From positions 1 through 64,000 of the forward strand of contig NZ_JAHKRN010000034.1 in NCBI RefSeq assembly GCF_019396385.1: a stretch of 64,000 nucleotides of DNA, given 5' to 3'. Positions 35,011 through 42,465 of the stretch are shown here, in pieces. The position numbers and the translations under genes were made by a program. Below the pieces are notes generated by a model that searched no databases, had not been told where the DNA came from, and saw only the letters and a program-made list of their open reading frames with translations. This stretch comes from Nonomuraea harbinensis. GTDB lineage: Bacteria; Actinomycetota; Actinomycetes; Streptosporangiales; Streptosporangiaceae. Every line of letters begins with the position of its first letter. The stretch's first letter is position 1.

Positions 35011-35274
35011 ATGAAGACCTTCGAAGAGCTGTTCGCCGAGCTGTCCGAGAAGGCGCAGACCCGGCCCGCGGGCTCGGGCACCGTGGCCGCGCTCGACGCC
35101 GGCGTCCATGCCATCGGCAAGAAGGTCGTCGAGGAGGCCGCCGAGAGCTGGATGGCCGCCGAGCACGAGTCGAACGACCGGGCCGCCGAGGAGATCTCGC
35201 AGCTCCTCTACCACGTGCAGGTGCTGATGATCGCGAAGGGGATCGGGCTCGACGAGGTGTACAAGCATCTCTAG
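35011..35274 (+). CDS. hisE: Phosphoribosyl-ATP pyrophosphatase
   Basis: An 87-residue HisE that hydrolyses PR-ATP to PR-AMP, step 2 of histidine synthesis. It has GSGTVAALDAGVHAIGKKVVEEAAE and the metal-binding acidic helix AAEEISQLLYHVQVLM. ATG 35011 is preceded by GAGAGAG. A TAGGCT hexamer at 34972-34977 is a possible -10. It is followed after 62 bp by hisG, the usual actinobacterial pair. Confidence 0.95.
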   Translation: MKTFEELFAELSEKAQTRPAGSGTVAALDAGVHAIGKKVVEEAAESWMAAEHESNDRAAEEISQLLYHVQVLMIAKGIGLDEVYKHL

Positions 35275-35336
35275 GGCGCCCCGCGCCCGCCTCCGCCCGT
35301 CCCGCACGTTTCGCGACCCATCCGAGGACCACTGAC

Positions 35337-36182
35337 ATGCTACGTCTGGCCGTACCCAACAAGGGCGCTCTCAGCGAGGCCGCCCAGACCATGCTCAAGG
35401 AGGCCGGCTACCGGCCCCGCAGAGACAGCAAGGAGCTGTTCGTCGTCGACGAGGCGAACGGCTGCGAGCTGTTCTTCCTGCGCCCCCGCGACATCGCCGT
35501 CTACGTCGGCGAGGGCACGCTCGACGCCGGCATCACCGGCAGGGACATGCTCATCGACTCCGGCGCGCCCGTCGAGGAGATCATGCCGCTCGGCTTCGGC
35601 GCCTCCACCTTCCGGCTGGCCGCCAAGGCCGGCACCCTGACCAGCGTGCACGACCTGCAGGGGCTGCGGGTGGCCACCTCCTACACCGGGCTGCTCGAGA
35701 AGTACCTGTCCGACCAGGGCGTCGACGCCCGCGTGATCAAGCTCGACGGCGCCGTCGAGACCGCCATAAGGCTGGGCGTCGCCGACGCGGTGGCCGACGT
35801 GGTCGAGACCGGCACCACCCTGCGCAACGTCGGGCTGGAGGTGTTCGGCGAGCCGATCATGCGCTCCGAAGGCGTGCTGATCAAGCGGAACGGCACCCCC
35901 GACTCGCCCGCCATGCAGCAGATCGTCCGCCGCATCCAGGGCGTGGTGCACGCCCGCGACTTCGTCATGATGGACTACGACATCCGCGCCGAGCGGATCG
36001 AGGAGGCCATCGCGCTCACGCCCGGCATGGAGGGGCCGACGGTCTCGCCGCTGCACCGCGAGGGCTGGGTGGCCGTCCGCGCGATGGTCCGCCGCCAGGG
36101 CCACCAGCAGGTCATGGACAAACTGTGGGACCTCGGCGCCCGCGCCATCCTCGTCACCGACATCTACGCCTGCCGGCTCTAG
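35337..36182 (+). CDS. hisG: ATP phosphoribosyltransferase (long form)
   Basis: A 281-residue HisG that condenses ATP and PRPP, the committed and histidine-inhibited step. It shows LRLAVPNKGALSEAA, the GITGRDML region, the PRPP loop ADVVETGTTLRNVGLE, and a C-terminal ACT-like regulatory domain, which makes it the long, self-sufficient form without HisZ. It ends 73 bp before the convergent aminotransferase-like gene. Confidence 0.96.
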   Translation: MLRLAVPNKGALSEAAQTMLKEAGYRPRRDSKELFVVDEANGCELFFLRPRDIAVYVGEGTLDAGITGRDMLIDSGAPVEEIMPLGFGASTFRLAAKAGTLTSVHDLQGLRVATSYTGLLEKYLSDQGVDARVIKLDGAVETAIRLGVADAVADVVETGTTLRNVGLEVFGEPIMRSEGVLIKRNGTPDSPAMQQIVRRIQGVVHARDFVMMDYDIRAERIEEAIALTPGMEGPTVSPLHREGWVAVRAMVRRQGHQQVMDKLWDLGARAILVTDIYACRL

Positions 36183-36255
36183 TAGCGCAACCCGTGGTCG
36201 AAGCGGCGGGCCGGGCGAAACGCGTGCCCGAGGCGGGAACCCTCACGGGAGGACG

Positions 36256-37545
36256 TCAGGCGAGTCCTTTCACCGCTTCGACGGCGTGGTCGACCTGCTC
36301 GGGCGTGGTGACGATGCTGGTGCCGAAACGCAGCAGCGACGGCCTGTACGGGGTGGTGGAGGCGATGACCTTGCGCCCGTGCAGGCGGGACACCGCCTGG
36401 GCCGCGTCCATGCCGTCGATCGAGCAGCACACGAGCCCCGCCGAGAGGCCGGGGGAGTCGGGGGTGGCCAGCCGGACGTGCGGGAGCGCGCTCAGGCCGC
36501 TCTTGAGCCGGGTGGCCAGCTCCTGGGTGCGCCGCTGGATGCGGTCCTTGCCGATCGCCTTCTGGAAGTTGAACGCCTGTGTCATCGCCCACCGGTGCTC
36601 GAACGCCTTGTAGCCGCCCGGCGTGGCCAGGTCGGCCGTGGTCTCGGCCGGCCCCTCGCCGCGCTGCCAGGCCACGAACGAGGACCGCCCGAAGCCGGGG
36701 ATGACCGGGGCGAGCGCGTCCCAGGCCCGGCCCCACAGGATGCCGGTGCCGCGCGGCCCGAACAGCCACTTGTGCGTGCCGCTGGCCATGAAGTCGCAGC
36801 CCAGGTCGCCCATCTCGTCGGCCATCGCGCCGAACCCGTGCACGCCGTCGACGCACAGCAGCGCCCTGTCGGCCTCGTCGCGACCCCGGTTGGCCTCGGC
36901 CAGCATGTCGGCGATGGCCCGGATCGGCAGCCGCACCCCCGTGCTGGAGTGCACCCACGTCACCGCCACCACGCGGGTGCGCGGCCCCAGGCCGTCCTTG
37001 ATCGCCTCGACGATCCTGGCCTCCGACGCCTGGGCGGGGTCGTCGTACAGCCTGACCCTGCGCACCTTCGCGCCGGTGCGGTCGGCGAGCAGCCGCACCC
37101 CCTCGTGAGTGGCGAGGAAGTCGTGCTCGGTGGTGAGCACGTCCTGGCCGTCCTTGAGACGCATGCCGGAGTAGAGCAGGCCCAGGCCCATCGTGGTGCT
37201 GTCGGTGAGCGCGAGCTGCCGGGCGTCGGCGCCGACGAAGCGCGCGGCCGTCTCCCGTATGGTGGCGTCAGGAGAGGCGTTGCCGGCGGGCAGGTAGTGC
37301 GGGTCGGCGTCCAGGCCCGCGCGGTGCCGCTCGATCGCCGCCCGCACCGGGGCCGGCGCGGGGGCCAGCACGAACGCCGCGAACTGCCCGTACGCCGGAT
37401 CGAGCGTGAACTGCGCGCGCACCGACTCCCAGTCGTCCGCGTCGAAGGCCGGAGACGGCTCGGGGGCGGGGGAGGAGGTGCAGGCCGCCACCCCGGCGAG
37501 CATCCCCGCGCCGAGCACCGCCCGTCTGTTCAGCTGCCGCGTCAC
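36256..37545 (-). CDS. Exported (Tat-type lipoprotein) class-V aminotransferase-like PLP enzyme
   Basis: A 429-residue protein. Residues 1-22 form a signal with a twin arginine (NRRAVLGAG), a hydrophobic core and a lipobox GVAAC (Cys22), followed by a Ser/Pro-rich linker, so it should be a surface lipoprotein exported folded. The rest is a class-V PLP enzyme of the isopenicillin-N-epimerase/cysteine-desulfurase type: LCVDGVHGFGAM, then FMASGTHKWLFGPRGTG with the PLP lysine near residue 257. No catalytic cysteine like SufS is evident. GTG 37545 has GGAAGGGAG directly upstream. It is co-transcribed, 9 bp behind the EAL-CBS gene. Reaction unknown. Confidence 0.8.
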   Translation of the reverse strand: MTRQLNRRAVLGAGMLAGVAACTSSPAPEPSPAFDADDWESVRAQFTLDPAYGQFAAFVLAPAPAPVRAAIERHRAGLDADPHYLPAGNASPDATIRETAARFVGADARQLALTDSTTMGLGLLYSGMRLKDGQDVLTTEHDFLATHEGVRLLADRTGAKVRRVRLYDDPAQASEARIVEAIKDGLGPRTRVVAVTWVHSSTGVRLPIRAIADMLAEANRGRDEADRALLCVDGVHGFGAMADEMGDLGCDFMASGTHKWLFGPRGTGILWGRAWDALAPVIPGFGRSSFVAWQRGEGPAETTADLATPGGYKAFEHRWAMTQAFNFQKAIGKDRIQRRTQELATRLKSGLSALPHVRLATPDSPGLSAGLVCCSIDGMDAAQAVSRLHGRKVIASTTPYRPSLLRFGTSIVTTPEQVDHAVEAVKGLA

Positions 37546-37554
37546 GCTCCCTTC

Positions 37555-38604
37555 CTATCCCGGGACGCGCCGATCTGCCCAGAGCGCCGGGCGAGTCGTT
37601 ACCTGCCTGATCAGGTCCGAGATCCGGACGATGCCGAGGCAGCGGTTCACCTCGTCGGTGACCACCAGGTCGTCGTAGACGCGGCCGGTGTCCCGGCCGG
37701 CCGCCTGCATCGCCGCCACCGCCGGAGTGGTCCGCGGCACCGTGCGGGGCGGATCGGCCAGCCGCCGCGCCGGTTTCGACCCGTACAGCGCGTGCCCGTA
37801 CCGGGAGGCGATCGAGAGCAGGAACCGGCCGCGGTCCAGGCTGCCCAGCGGACGCTGGTACTCGTCCACCAGGACCACGCTGGTGATCGTCGGCTCGCGC
37901 CCGAACGCCTCCACCGCCTGCTCCGCCTTCGCCGCCTCGGGCAGCGTCACCGCCGGCAGCAGCAGCTCCTGCACGCGCGGGCCGAGCGTCGCCTCCGGCT
38001 GGTCGTCGGCCGTGCCCAGCGGCACCCGTACCAGCCCGTCGGGGCCGGGCGACAGCAGCGGCCCGGTCGCCATCCGCGCGCCCCACGAGCGCGCCGCGGC
38101 CAGCTGCGCCTCGTCCTCGATCGCGGGCGCCAGCACGTGCGCGCCCACGCCGCGCGCCAGCGTCACCACCGCGCGCGCCGCCGCCACCGCCCGGTGGTCG
38201 CGGGGCGCCCGCGCGATCAGCTCCGGCGCGATCCCCACCAGGTACGGGGACGCGTCCGCGATCAAATCGAGCGGCACGTGCTCGGTCCCGGCGCCGCCGA
38301 ATCCGAGCAGGTAGCCGTGGGCCCGCAGCCCGTCGAGCGCCACCCTGAGCAGCCGGCGCTCCTGCGGCGCGCACGGGCCGCTCAGCAGCAGGATCAGCTC
38401 GCGCGGATGCCGGCCGGCGCGGCGCAGCGCCTCGTGCAGCGGGGCCATCGCCACCGCGCCCGACAGCACCACCTGGACCGGGACGTCCAGGACCATCGGC
38501 AGCGGCGCGGCCCGCAGATTCCCCGACGGGTCGAGCATCGCCGGCCGGGCGATCACCGAACCCGTGTCGAGATCCACAAGAGGGCCTGTGAGCAGGGAGG
38601 ACAC
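37555..38604 (-). CDS. Degenerate EAL-domain protein with C-terminal CBS-like region
   Basis: A 349-residue protein. Residues 1-200 follow the EAL phosphodiesterase fold: a GYLLGFGGAGTEHVPLDLI segment aligns with the DDFGTG region, PYLVGIAPELI with the VKLD region and VLAPAIEDEAQL with the AEGVE region. The metal and catalytic acids are replaced, and the EAL tripeptide is missing. Residues 230-340 look like a CBS pair. It is probably a c-di-GMP or nucleotide sensor without hydrolase activity. Start GTG 38604 has no ribosome-binding site. It heads a two-gene operon with the exported PLP enzyme. Confidence 0.65.
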   Translation of the reverse strand: MSSLLTGPLVDLDTGSVIARPAMLDPSGNLRAAPLPMVLDVPVQVVLSGAVAMAPLHEALRRAGRHPRELILLLSGPCAPQERRLLRVALDGLRAHGYLLGFGGAGTEHVPLDLIADASPYLVGIAPELIARAPRDHRAVAAARAVVTLARGVGAHVLAPAIEDEAQLAAARSWGARMATGPLLSPGPDGLVRVPLGTADDQPEATLGPRVQELLLPAVTLPEAAKAEQAVEAFGREPTITSVVLVDEYQRPLGSLDRGRFLLSIASRYGHALYGSKPARRLADPPRTVPRTTPAVAAMQAAGRDTGRVYDDLVVTDEVNRCLGIVRISDLIRQVTTRPALWADRRVPG

Positions 38605-38711
38605 GTAGCGATGATGGGCTGGTCCGGGACCCCGCGACAGTCTCCCGCGGTGGAATTCACCGACATTTCCCCGGAGATTCCCCGGCCGGTGAACGCGCGC
38701 CGCCGGTCGGT

Positions 38712-38717
38712 TAGCCT
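38712..38717 (+). promoter_or_regulatory. Leaderless -10 for acVLRF1 gene
   Basis: TAGCCT followed by 6 nt and ATG 38724, with no ribosome-binding site between them, fits a leaderless transcript. Confidence 0.5.
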
Positions 38718-38723
38718 TCCGGC

Positions 38724-39371
38724 ATGAACGCGCGACCGGCGAAGGGCGGCGGCCGGTGGGTCTCCGTGCCTCCTGAGCGGCTGAATCCGTGGATCGACGG
38801 GTTCGCCGCCCGCCACGGGCCCTTCGAGGCCGCCGGCGACGACCGCCTGGTGCGGCTGACGGCGCGCGACGGGGCGGTGGCCGAGCTGCACGTGCCCTTC
38901 CCGCCGATGCGTCCGGGCCCGCCGCACGTCACCCGGCTCGTCGAGCACTCCCGCGCCGCCCGTCGGGTGGGGGTCGTGCTGGTGCGGCTCGGAGGATACG
39001 CGGCCGGGGTGTTCGACGGGACCGCGCTGGTCGCGTCCAAGGTCGGGTCGCGGCTGGTGCAGGGGCGCACGGCGGCGGGCGGCTGGTCGCAGCAGCGCTT
39101 CGCCCGCCGCAGGTCCAACCAGGCGGGCAAGGCCTTCGAGGCGGCCGCAGAGACGGCTCTGCGGGTCCTGACGCCGCACGAGCTGGACGCCGTCGTGCTG
39201 GGCGGCGACCGCAGAGCGGTGGACGCCCTGCGCGCCGACCCGCGCCTGGCACCGCTGCTGGCCCTGGAGACCGAGCCGTTCCTGACGGTCCCCGACCCGA
39301 AGCTGGCGGTGCTCAAGGAGACCCCGGCCCAGTTCCGGGCCGTCCGCGTGCGCGTCACCGACCCCGTGTGA
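38724..39371 (+). CDS. acVLRF1-family peptidyl-tRNA hydrolase-like protein
   Basis: A 215-residue protein with the VLRF1 (Vms1-like release factor 1) core: RVGVVLVRLGGYAAGVFDG, VGSRLVQGRTAAGGWSQQRFARRRSNQAGKA (GxxQ-type loop with the conserved Gln) and LGGDRRAVDALR. Vms1/ANKZF1 relatives release nascent chains from obstructed 60S subunits. The actinobacterial branch is expected to act on stalled ribosomes. It is a single-gene unit divergent from the EAL-CBS gene. The family call is good. Function in this organism is inferred. Confidence 0.78.
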   Translation: MNARPAKGGGRWVSVPPERLNPWIDGFAARHGPFEAAGDDRLVRLTARDGAVAELHVPFPPMRPGPPHVTRLVEHSRAARRVGVVLVRLGGYAAGVFDGTALVASKVGSRLVQGRTAAGGWSQQRFARRRSNQAGKAFEAAAETALRVLTPHELDAVVLGGDRRAVDALRADPRLAPLLALETEPFLTVPDPKLAVLKETPAQFRAVRVRVTDPV

Positions 39372-39390
39372 CCGCGCCCGGCGGAGGAGG

Positions 39391-40209
39391 TCAGGCGCCG
39401 AAGGCGTGGGCGTGCTCGGCGAGGAAGGCCGTCAGGGGGCGCGGCGGGCGGCCGGTGAGGTCCTCGACCGCGGAGGTGACGGAGGCCCAGTCCTCCGTCT
39501 CCATCTCCCGCATCATCGTGGCCACCTCCGTGGCGGCGCGCTGCGGCACCCCCTGGGCGGCCAGGTGGGCGGCCATGGCGGGGACCGGGAGGTCGACGTA
39601 GGTCACCGGCCGGCCGATCGCCGCCGTGACCGCCGCGGCGATCTCGTCGTGGGTGTGCGCCTCGGGCCCGGTGAGCGTGTACGTGGCGCTCGGGCCCACC
39701 GGCGCGGTCAGCAGGGCGGCCGCCGCCGCGGCGATGTCCCGGGCGTCGATGTAGCTGACCTTGGCCGCGCCGTACGAGCCGTGGATGCGGCCGTCGCGCA
39801 CCTCGCCCGGCAGGTTCTGCATGAACCCGCCGGGCCGCAGGATCGCGTGCGGCAGGCCGGACGCGCGCAGGTGCTCGTCGATGCGGCCGTGCGGGTCCTG
39901 CCCGAGCCTGCCGCCCGGCCTGGCGTGGCGTACGGAGACCGTCACCACCTGCGCCACCCCGGCCTCCCGCGCCAGGTCGACGACCGCGCGGTGGGCGTCC
40001 ACCACGCCGGGCCAGAGCGAGCTGTTGAGGAACAGCCGGTCGCCGGGCGACAGGTGGGCGGCGATCGACTCGGGCCGTTCCAGGTCGCCCGGCACGTACG
40101 GACCGCCGAGACCGGCGGGCTCGCGGGTGACGGCGGCGACCTCGCCGGGCGGGAGCAGGGCGACGAGCGCCCGGCCTATGGAGCCGGTGGCGCCGGTGAC
40201 CACGATCAT
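39391..40209 (-). CDS. NmrA-like NAD(P)-binding protein
   Basis: A 272-residue atypical SDR: MIVVTGATGSIGRALVALLP at the N-terminus, a MQNLPGEV region and a VSYIDARDIAAAAAALL segment typical of NmrA/YtfG-like quinone or redox sensors. It lacks the YxxxK catalytic pair in the canonical position. It is transcribed divergently from a TetR regulator with shared half-sites in the gap, so it is probably the regulator's target. Confidence 0.82.
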   Translation of the reverse strand: MIVVTGATGSIGRALVALLPPGEVAAVTREPAGLGGPYVPGDLERPESIAAHLSPGDRLFLNSSLWPGVVDAHRAVVDLAREAGVAQVVTVSVRHARPGGRLGQDPHGRIDEHLRASGLPHAILRPGGFMQNLPGEVRDGRIHGSYGAAKVSYIDARDIAAAAAALLTAPVGPSATYTLTGPEAHTHDEIAAAVTAAIGRPVTYVDLPVPAMAAHLAAQGVPQRAATEVATMMREMETEDWASVTSAVEDLTGRPPRPLTAFLAEHAHAFGA

Positions 40210-40219
40210 GGACTTCCCC

Positions 40220-40284
40220 TAAGTGGATGACATCATTCCGGTTAGGTGGACCGTACAGGAAGCGGAATCTCATCGTCCACTTAA
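40220..40284. promoter_or_regulatory. Three related half-sites between nmrA-like and tetR genes
   Basis: TAAGTGGATGA (40220-40230), TTAGGTGGACC (40242-40252) and, inverted, TCGTCCACTTAA (40273-40284, reading TTAAGTGGACGA on the minus strand). They share the core TAAGTGGA/TTARGTGGAC and flank both predicted promoters, as expected for autoregulation by the TetR protein. Confidence 0.5.
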
Positions 40285-40293
40285 TCGGAGCGG

Positions 40294-40299
40294 TACGAT
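40294..40299 (+). promoter_or_regulatory. Leaderless -10 for tetR gene
   Basis: TACGAT followed by 7 nt and GTG 40307, with no ribosome-binding site. This supports GTG 40307 as the start over an upstream in-frame ATG. Confidence 0.5.
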
Positions 40300-40306
40300 T
40301 TCCTCC

Positions 40307-40873
40307 GTGCGGGCGGACGCCAGGCGGAACCTGGGCAAGATCGTGGAGGCCGCGGCGGCCGTCATGGCCGAGCGGGGCCCCGCCGCGCCCATGGAGCTCA
40401 TCGCCCGCCGCGCGGGCGTCGGCGTCGGCACGCTCTACCGGCGCTTCCCCGATCGGGCCGCGCTGCTCGCCGCCATGGGGGAGCACTACGTGCACTCGCT
40501 GGGCGAGGCCCTCGACCGCGCCGTGGCCGAGGAGCGCGACGCCTGGAGCGCGCTGCGGGCGTTCGTGCTGTGGGCGGGCGACTCGGGGCGGGGCGTGCTC
40601 GCCGCCGTGCTGGCCGGGGTGCCCGAGGAGGCGACGGTCGGGCCGGGGTTCGAGGAGACCCGTCAGCGCTGGCTGGAACGTTTCACCGCGCTCGTCCGGC
40701 AGGCCCAGGCCGACGGCCGGATGCGCGCCGACGTGGGGGTGGACGACGTGGTGGCGCTGCTCAACCTGTTCGCCTGCCATCCCGGCTCGCTGCCCGCGCA
40801 CGTCGCGGCCCGGCCCACCTGGTTCCTCGGGCTGATGCTGGACGGGATGGCGGCCGGGGCCGCGCAGGGCTGA
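40307..40873 (+). CDS. TetR family transcriptional regulator
   Basis: A 188-residue regulator. The N-terminal helix-turn-helix includes KIVEAAAAVMAERGPAAPMELIARRAGVGVGTLYRRFPDRAALL. A C-terminal ligand/dimerisation domain follows. An in-frame ATG at 40223 would add 28 residues with no TetR character and would start inside the half-site cluster, so GTG 40307 is used. It probably represses itself and the divergent NmrA-like gene. Confidence 0.88.
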   Translation: MRADARRNLGKIVEAAAAVMAERGPAAPMELIARRAGVGVGTLYRRFPDRAALLAAMGEHYVHSLGEALDRAVAEERDAWSALRAFVLWAGDSGRGVLAAVLAGVPEEATVGPGFEETRQRWLERFTALVRQAQADGRMRADVGVDDVVALLNLFACHPGSLPAHVAARPTWFLGLMLDGMAAGAAQG

Positions 40874-40891
40874 TCACGGGATCGCCACGTC

Positions 40892-40930
40892 TTTGAGACG
40901 ATTCAAAAAAATCTTCAAGGCCGCTATGAT
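40892..40930 (+). promoter_or_regulatory. Promoter and autoregulatory LacI operator of the lacI-type gene
   Basis: TTGAGACGATTCAA (40893-40906, 12 of 14 matches to TTGAATCGATTCAA) overlaps a TTCAAA -35 (40902-40907). This is followed by a 17-bp spacer and TATGAT -10 (40925-40930). The operator is shared with the sites at 42339 and 42636, so the regulator likely represses itself. Confidence 0.6.
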
Positions 40931-40966
40931 GAACCCGTTAACAGCGGCACGGCCTCGTGAGGATCA

Positions 40967-41992
40967 ATGGGGACCAGGAGCATCAAGGAGGTCGCGCAGC
41001 TGGCGCGGGTCTCGGTCGGCACCGTGAGCAACGTGCTCAACCGCCCCGAGATCGTCTCGCCCGCCACGCGTGAGCGGGTCTTCGAGGCCATCCGCGAGCT
41101 GGGGTTCGTCCGCAACGAGGTGGCCCGTCACCTGCGGGTCGGGCGCAGCCGCACGGTCGGGCTGGTCGTCCTCGACGTCTCCAACCCGTTCTTCGCCGAC
41201 GTCGCCCAGGGCGCCGAGGCGGTGGCCGACGAGCACGACACGATGATGATGCTCTGCAACAGCGCCGCCGACCCCGACCGCGAGCGCCGCCACCTCGACC
41301 AGCTGGAGCAGCAGCGGGTGCTGGGCGTCCTGATCACCCCGGTCGACGCCGCCAGCCCGCGCCTGGCCCAGCTCACCGCCAGGGGCACGCCCGTGGTGCT
41401 GGTCGACAGCGCCGCCACCGGCATGCAGTGCTCGGTCGCCGTCGACGACCGGCTCGGCGGCCAGGTGGCCGCCGCCCACCTGATCGAGCGCGGCCACCGG
41501 CGCATCGCGTTCGTCGGCGGGCCGCTGTCGATCAAACAGGTCGCCGACCGCCACGCCGGGGCCTCCGCCGCCGTGTCCGCGTCCGCCGGGGAAGGCGCCG
41601 AGCTCGTCGACTTCGAGACCACGGCGCTGGGCGTGGCCGCAGGGCGGGCCGCCGGGGAGCGCCTGGCCGCGCTGCCGGGGGCCGAGCGGCCGACCGCCGC
41701 CTTATGCGCCAACGACCTGCTCGCCCTCGGGTTCCTGCAGGCCATGTCGCTGCGGGGGCTCAAGGTGCCCGACGACGTGGCGATCGTCGGCTACGACGAC
41801 ATCGACTTCGCCGCCGCCGCGGCGGTGCCGCTGTCGTCGGTGCGCCAGCCGCGTGAGCTGCTCGGCCGTACCGCCATCGAGCTGCTGCTGGAGGAGGTCT
41901 CCTCACCGGACGAGCACCGTCACAGGCAGGTGATCTTCCAGCCCGACCTGGTCGTCCGCGAGTCGAGCAAGGCGATCCGCAGAGACGCCTGA
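40967..41992 (+). CDS. LacI family transcriptional regulator
   Basis: A 341-residue LacI/GalR protein: the N-terminal HTH with SIKEVAQLARVSVGTVSNVLNRPEIVSPATRERV and hinge helix NEVARHLRVGRS, followed by a periplasmic-binding-protein-like sugar domain with FADVAQGAE and VAIVGYDDIDFA. ATG 40967 has GTGAGG just upstream. It precedes the rhamnogalacturonan importer operon. The inducer is likely an unsaturated galacturonyl-rhamnose or related sugar. Confidence 0.92.
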   Translation: MGTRSIKEVAQLARVSVGTVSNVLNRPEIVSPATRERVFEAIRELGFVRNEVARHLRVGRSRTVGLVVLDVSNPFFADVAQGAEAVADEHDTMMMLCNSAADPDRERRHLDQLEQQRVLGVLITPVDAASPRLAQLTARGTPVVLVDSAATGMQCSVAVDDRLGGQVAAAHLIERGHRRIAFVGGPLSIKQVADRHAGASAAVSASAGEGAELVDFETTALGVAAGRAAGERLAALPGAERPTAALCANDLLALGFLQAMSLRGLKVPDDVAIVGYDDIDFAAAAAVPLSSVRQPRELLGRTAIELLLEEVSSPDEHRHRQVIFQPDLVVRESSKAIRRDA

Positions 41993-42332
41993 GCGCGCTC
42001 CACCGTCCGGGGAAGCGGACGCGTGCCTGGAGTGTGCGTCTGGGCAGGATGCGGCTGGAGAGCTGCCGTCCGACGGCCTGGTGTTCCGGTGCCTGGCCGG
42101 CGTGCGGAGGGACGGTCCGAGCCGGCGATCGGGAAAGATCGTTGCACAGCTGCAATCTGCGCGAGAGTCATGGCTTCCACCTGGTCGCGCAGGGGGTGGA
42201 CCCGCTGACGGCGGTGCTCGACGCGGTGGGCGTGCAGGCGGCGGGGTGACCTTCTCGGTCCTCGTTCCGCTGGACCGGCGGCGCGGACGGGTGGGGTTCA
42301 GGGAGGTGGCGGAATCCGGGGGTGGCGACGCA
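41993..42332 (+). other. Intergenic region with a possible gene remnant
   Basis: About 340 bp between lacI and the importer promoter with no convincing gene. One frame ends (42160-42249) in a protein-like stretch, GFHLVAQGVDPLTAVLDAVG, without a plausible start or full domain. A TTGCA-CAGC-TGCAA inverted repeat is at about 42142-42155. It may be the decayed end of a lost gene. Confidence 0.25.
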
Positions 42333-42361
42333 TTGACTTTGAGTCGATTCAACACTACTTT
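42333..42361 (+). promoter_or_regulatory. Promoter with LacI operator in the spacer, sugar ABC importer operon
   Basis: TTGACT (42333-42338), a 17-bp spacer and TACTTT (42356-42361). The operator TTGAGTCGATTCAA (42339-42352, 13 of 14 matches to the palindrome TTGAATCGATTCAA) fills the spacer, so bound LacI protein would block RNA polymerase. The start site would be near 42368, about 100 nt before the first gene. Confidence 0.72.
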
Positions 42362-42465
42362 CGCAGCAACCGACCGCCGTTCACCCCCGCGTAACGGGAC
42401 GGGAACCAGCATGCAACGGCTCCTGTCCCCGGGTCCGCGCACACGCCACGAGAAGGTGCTGCCGG

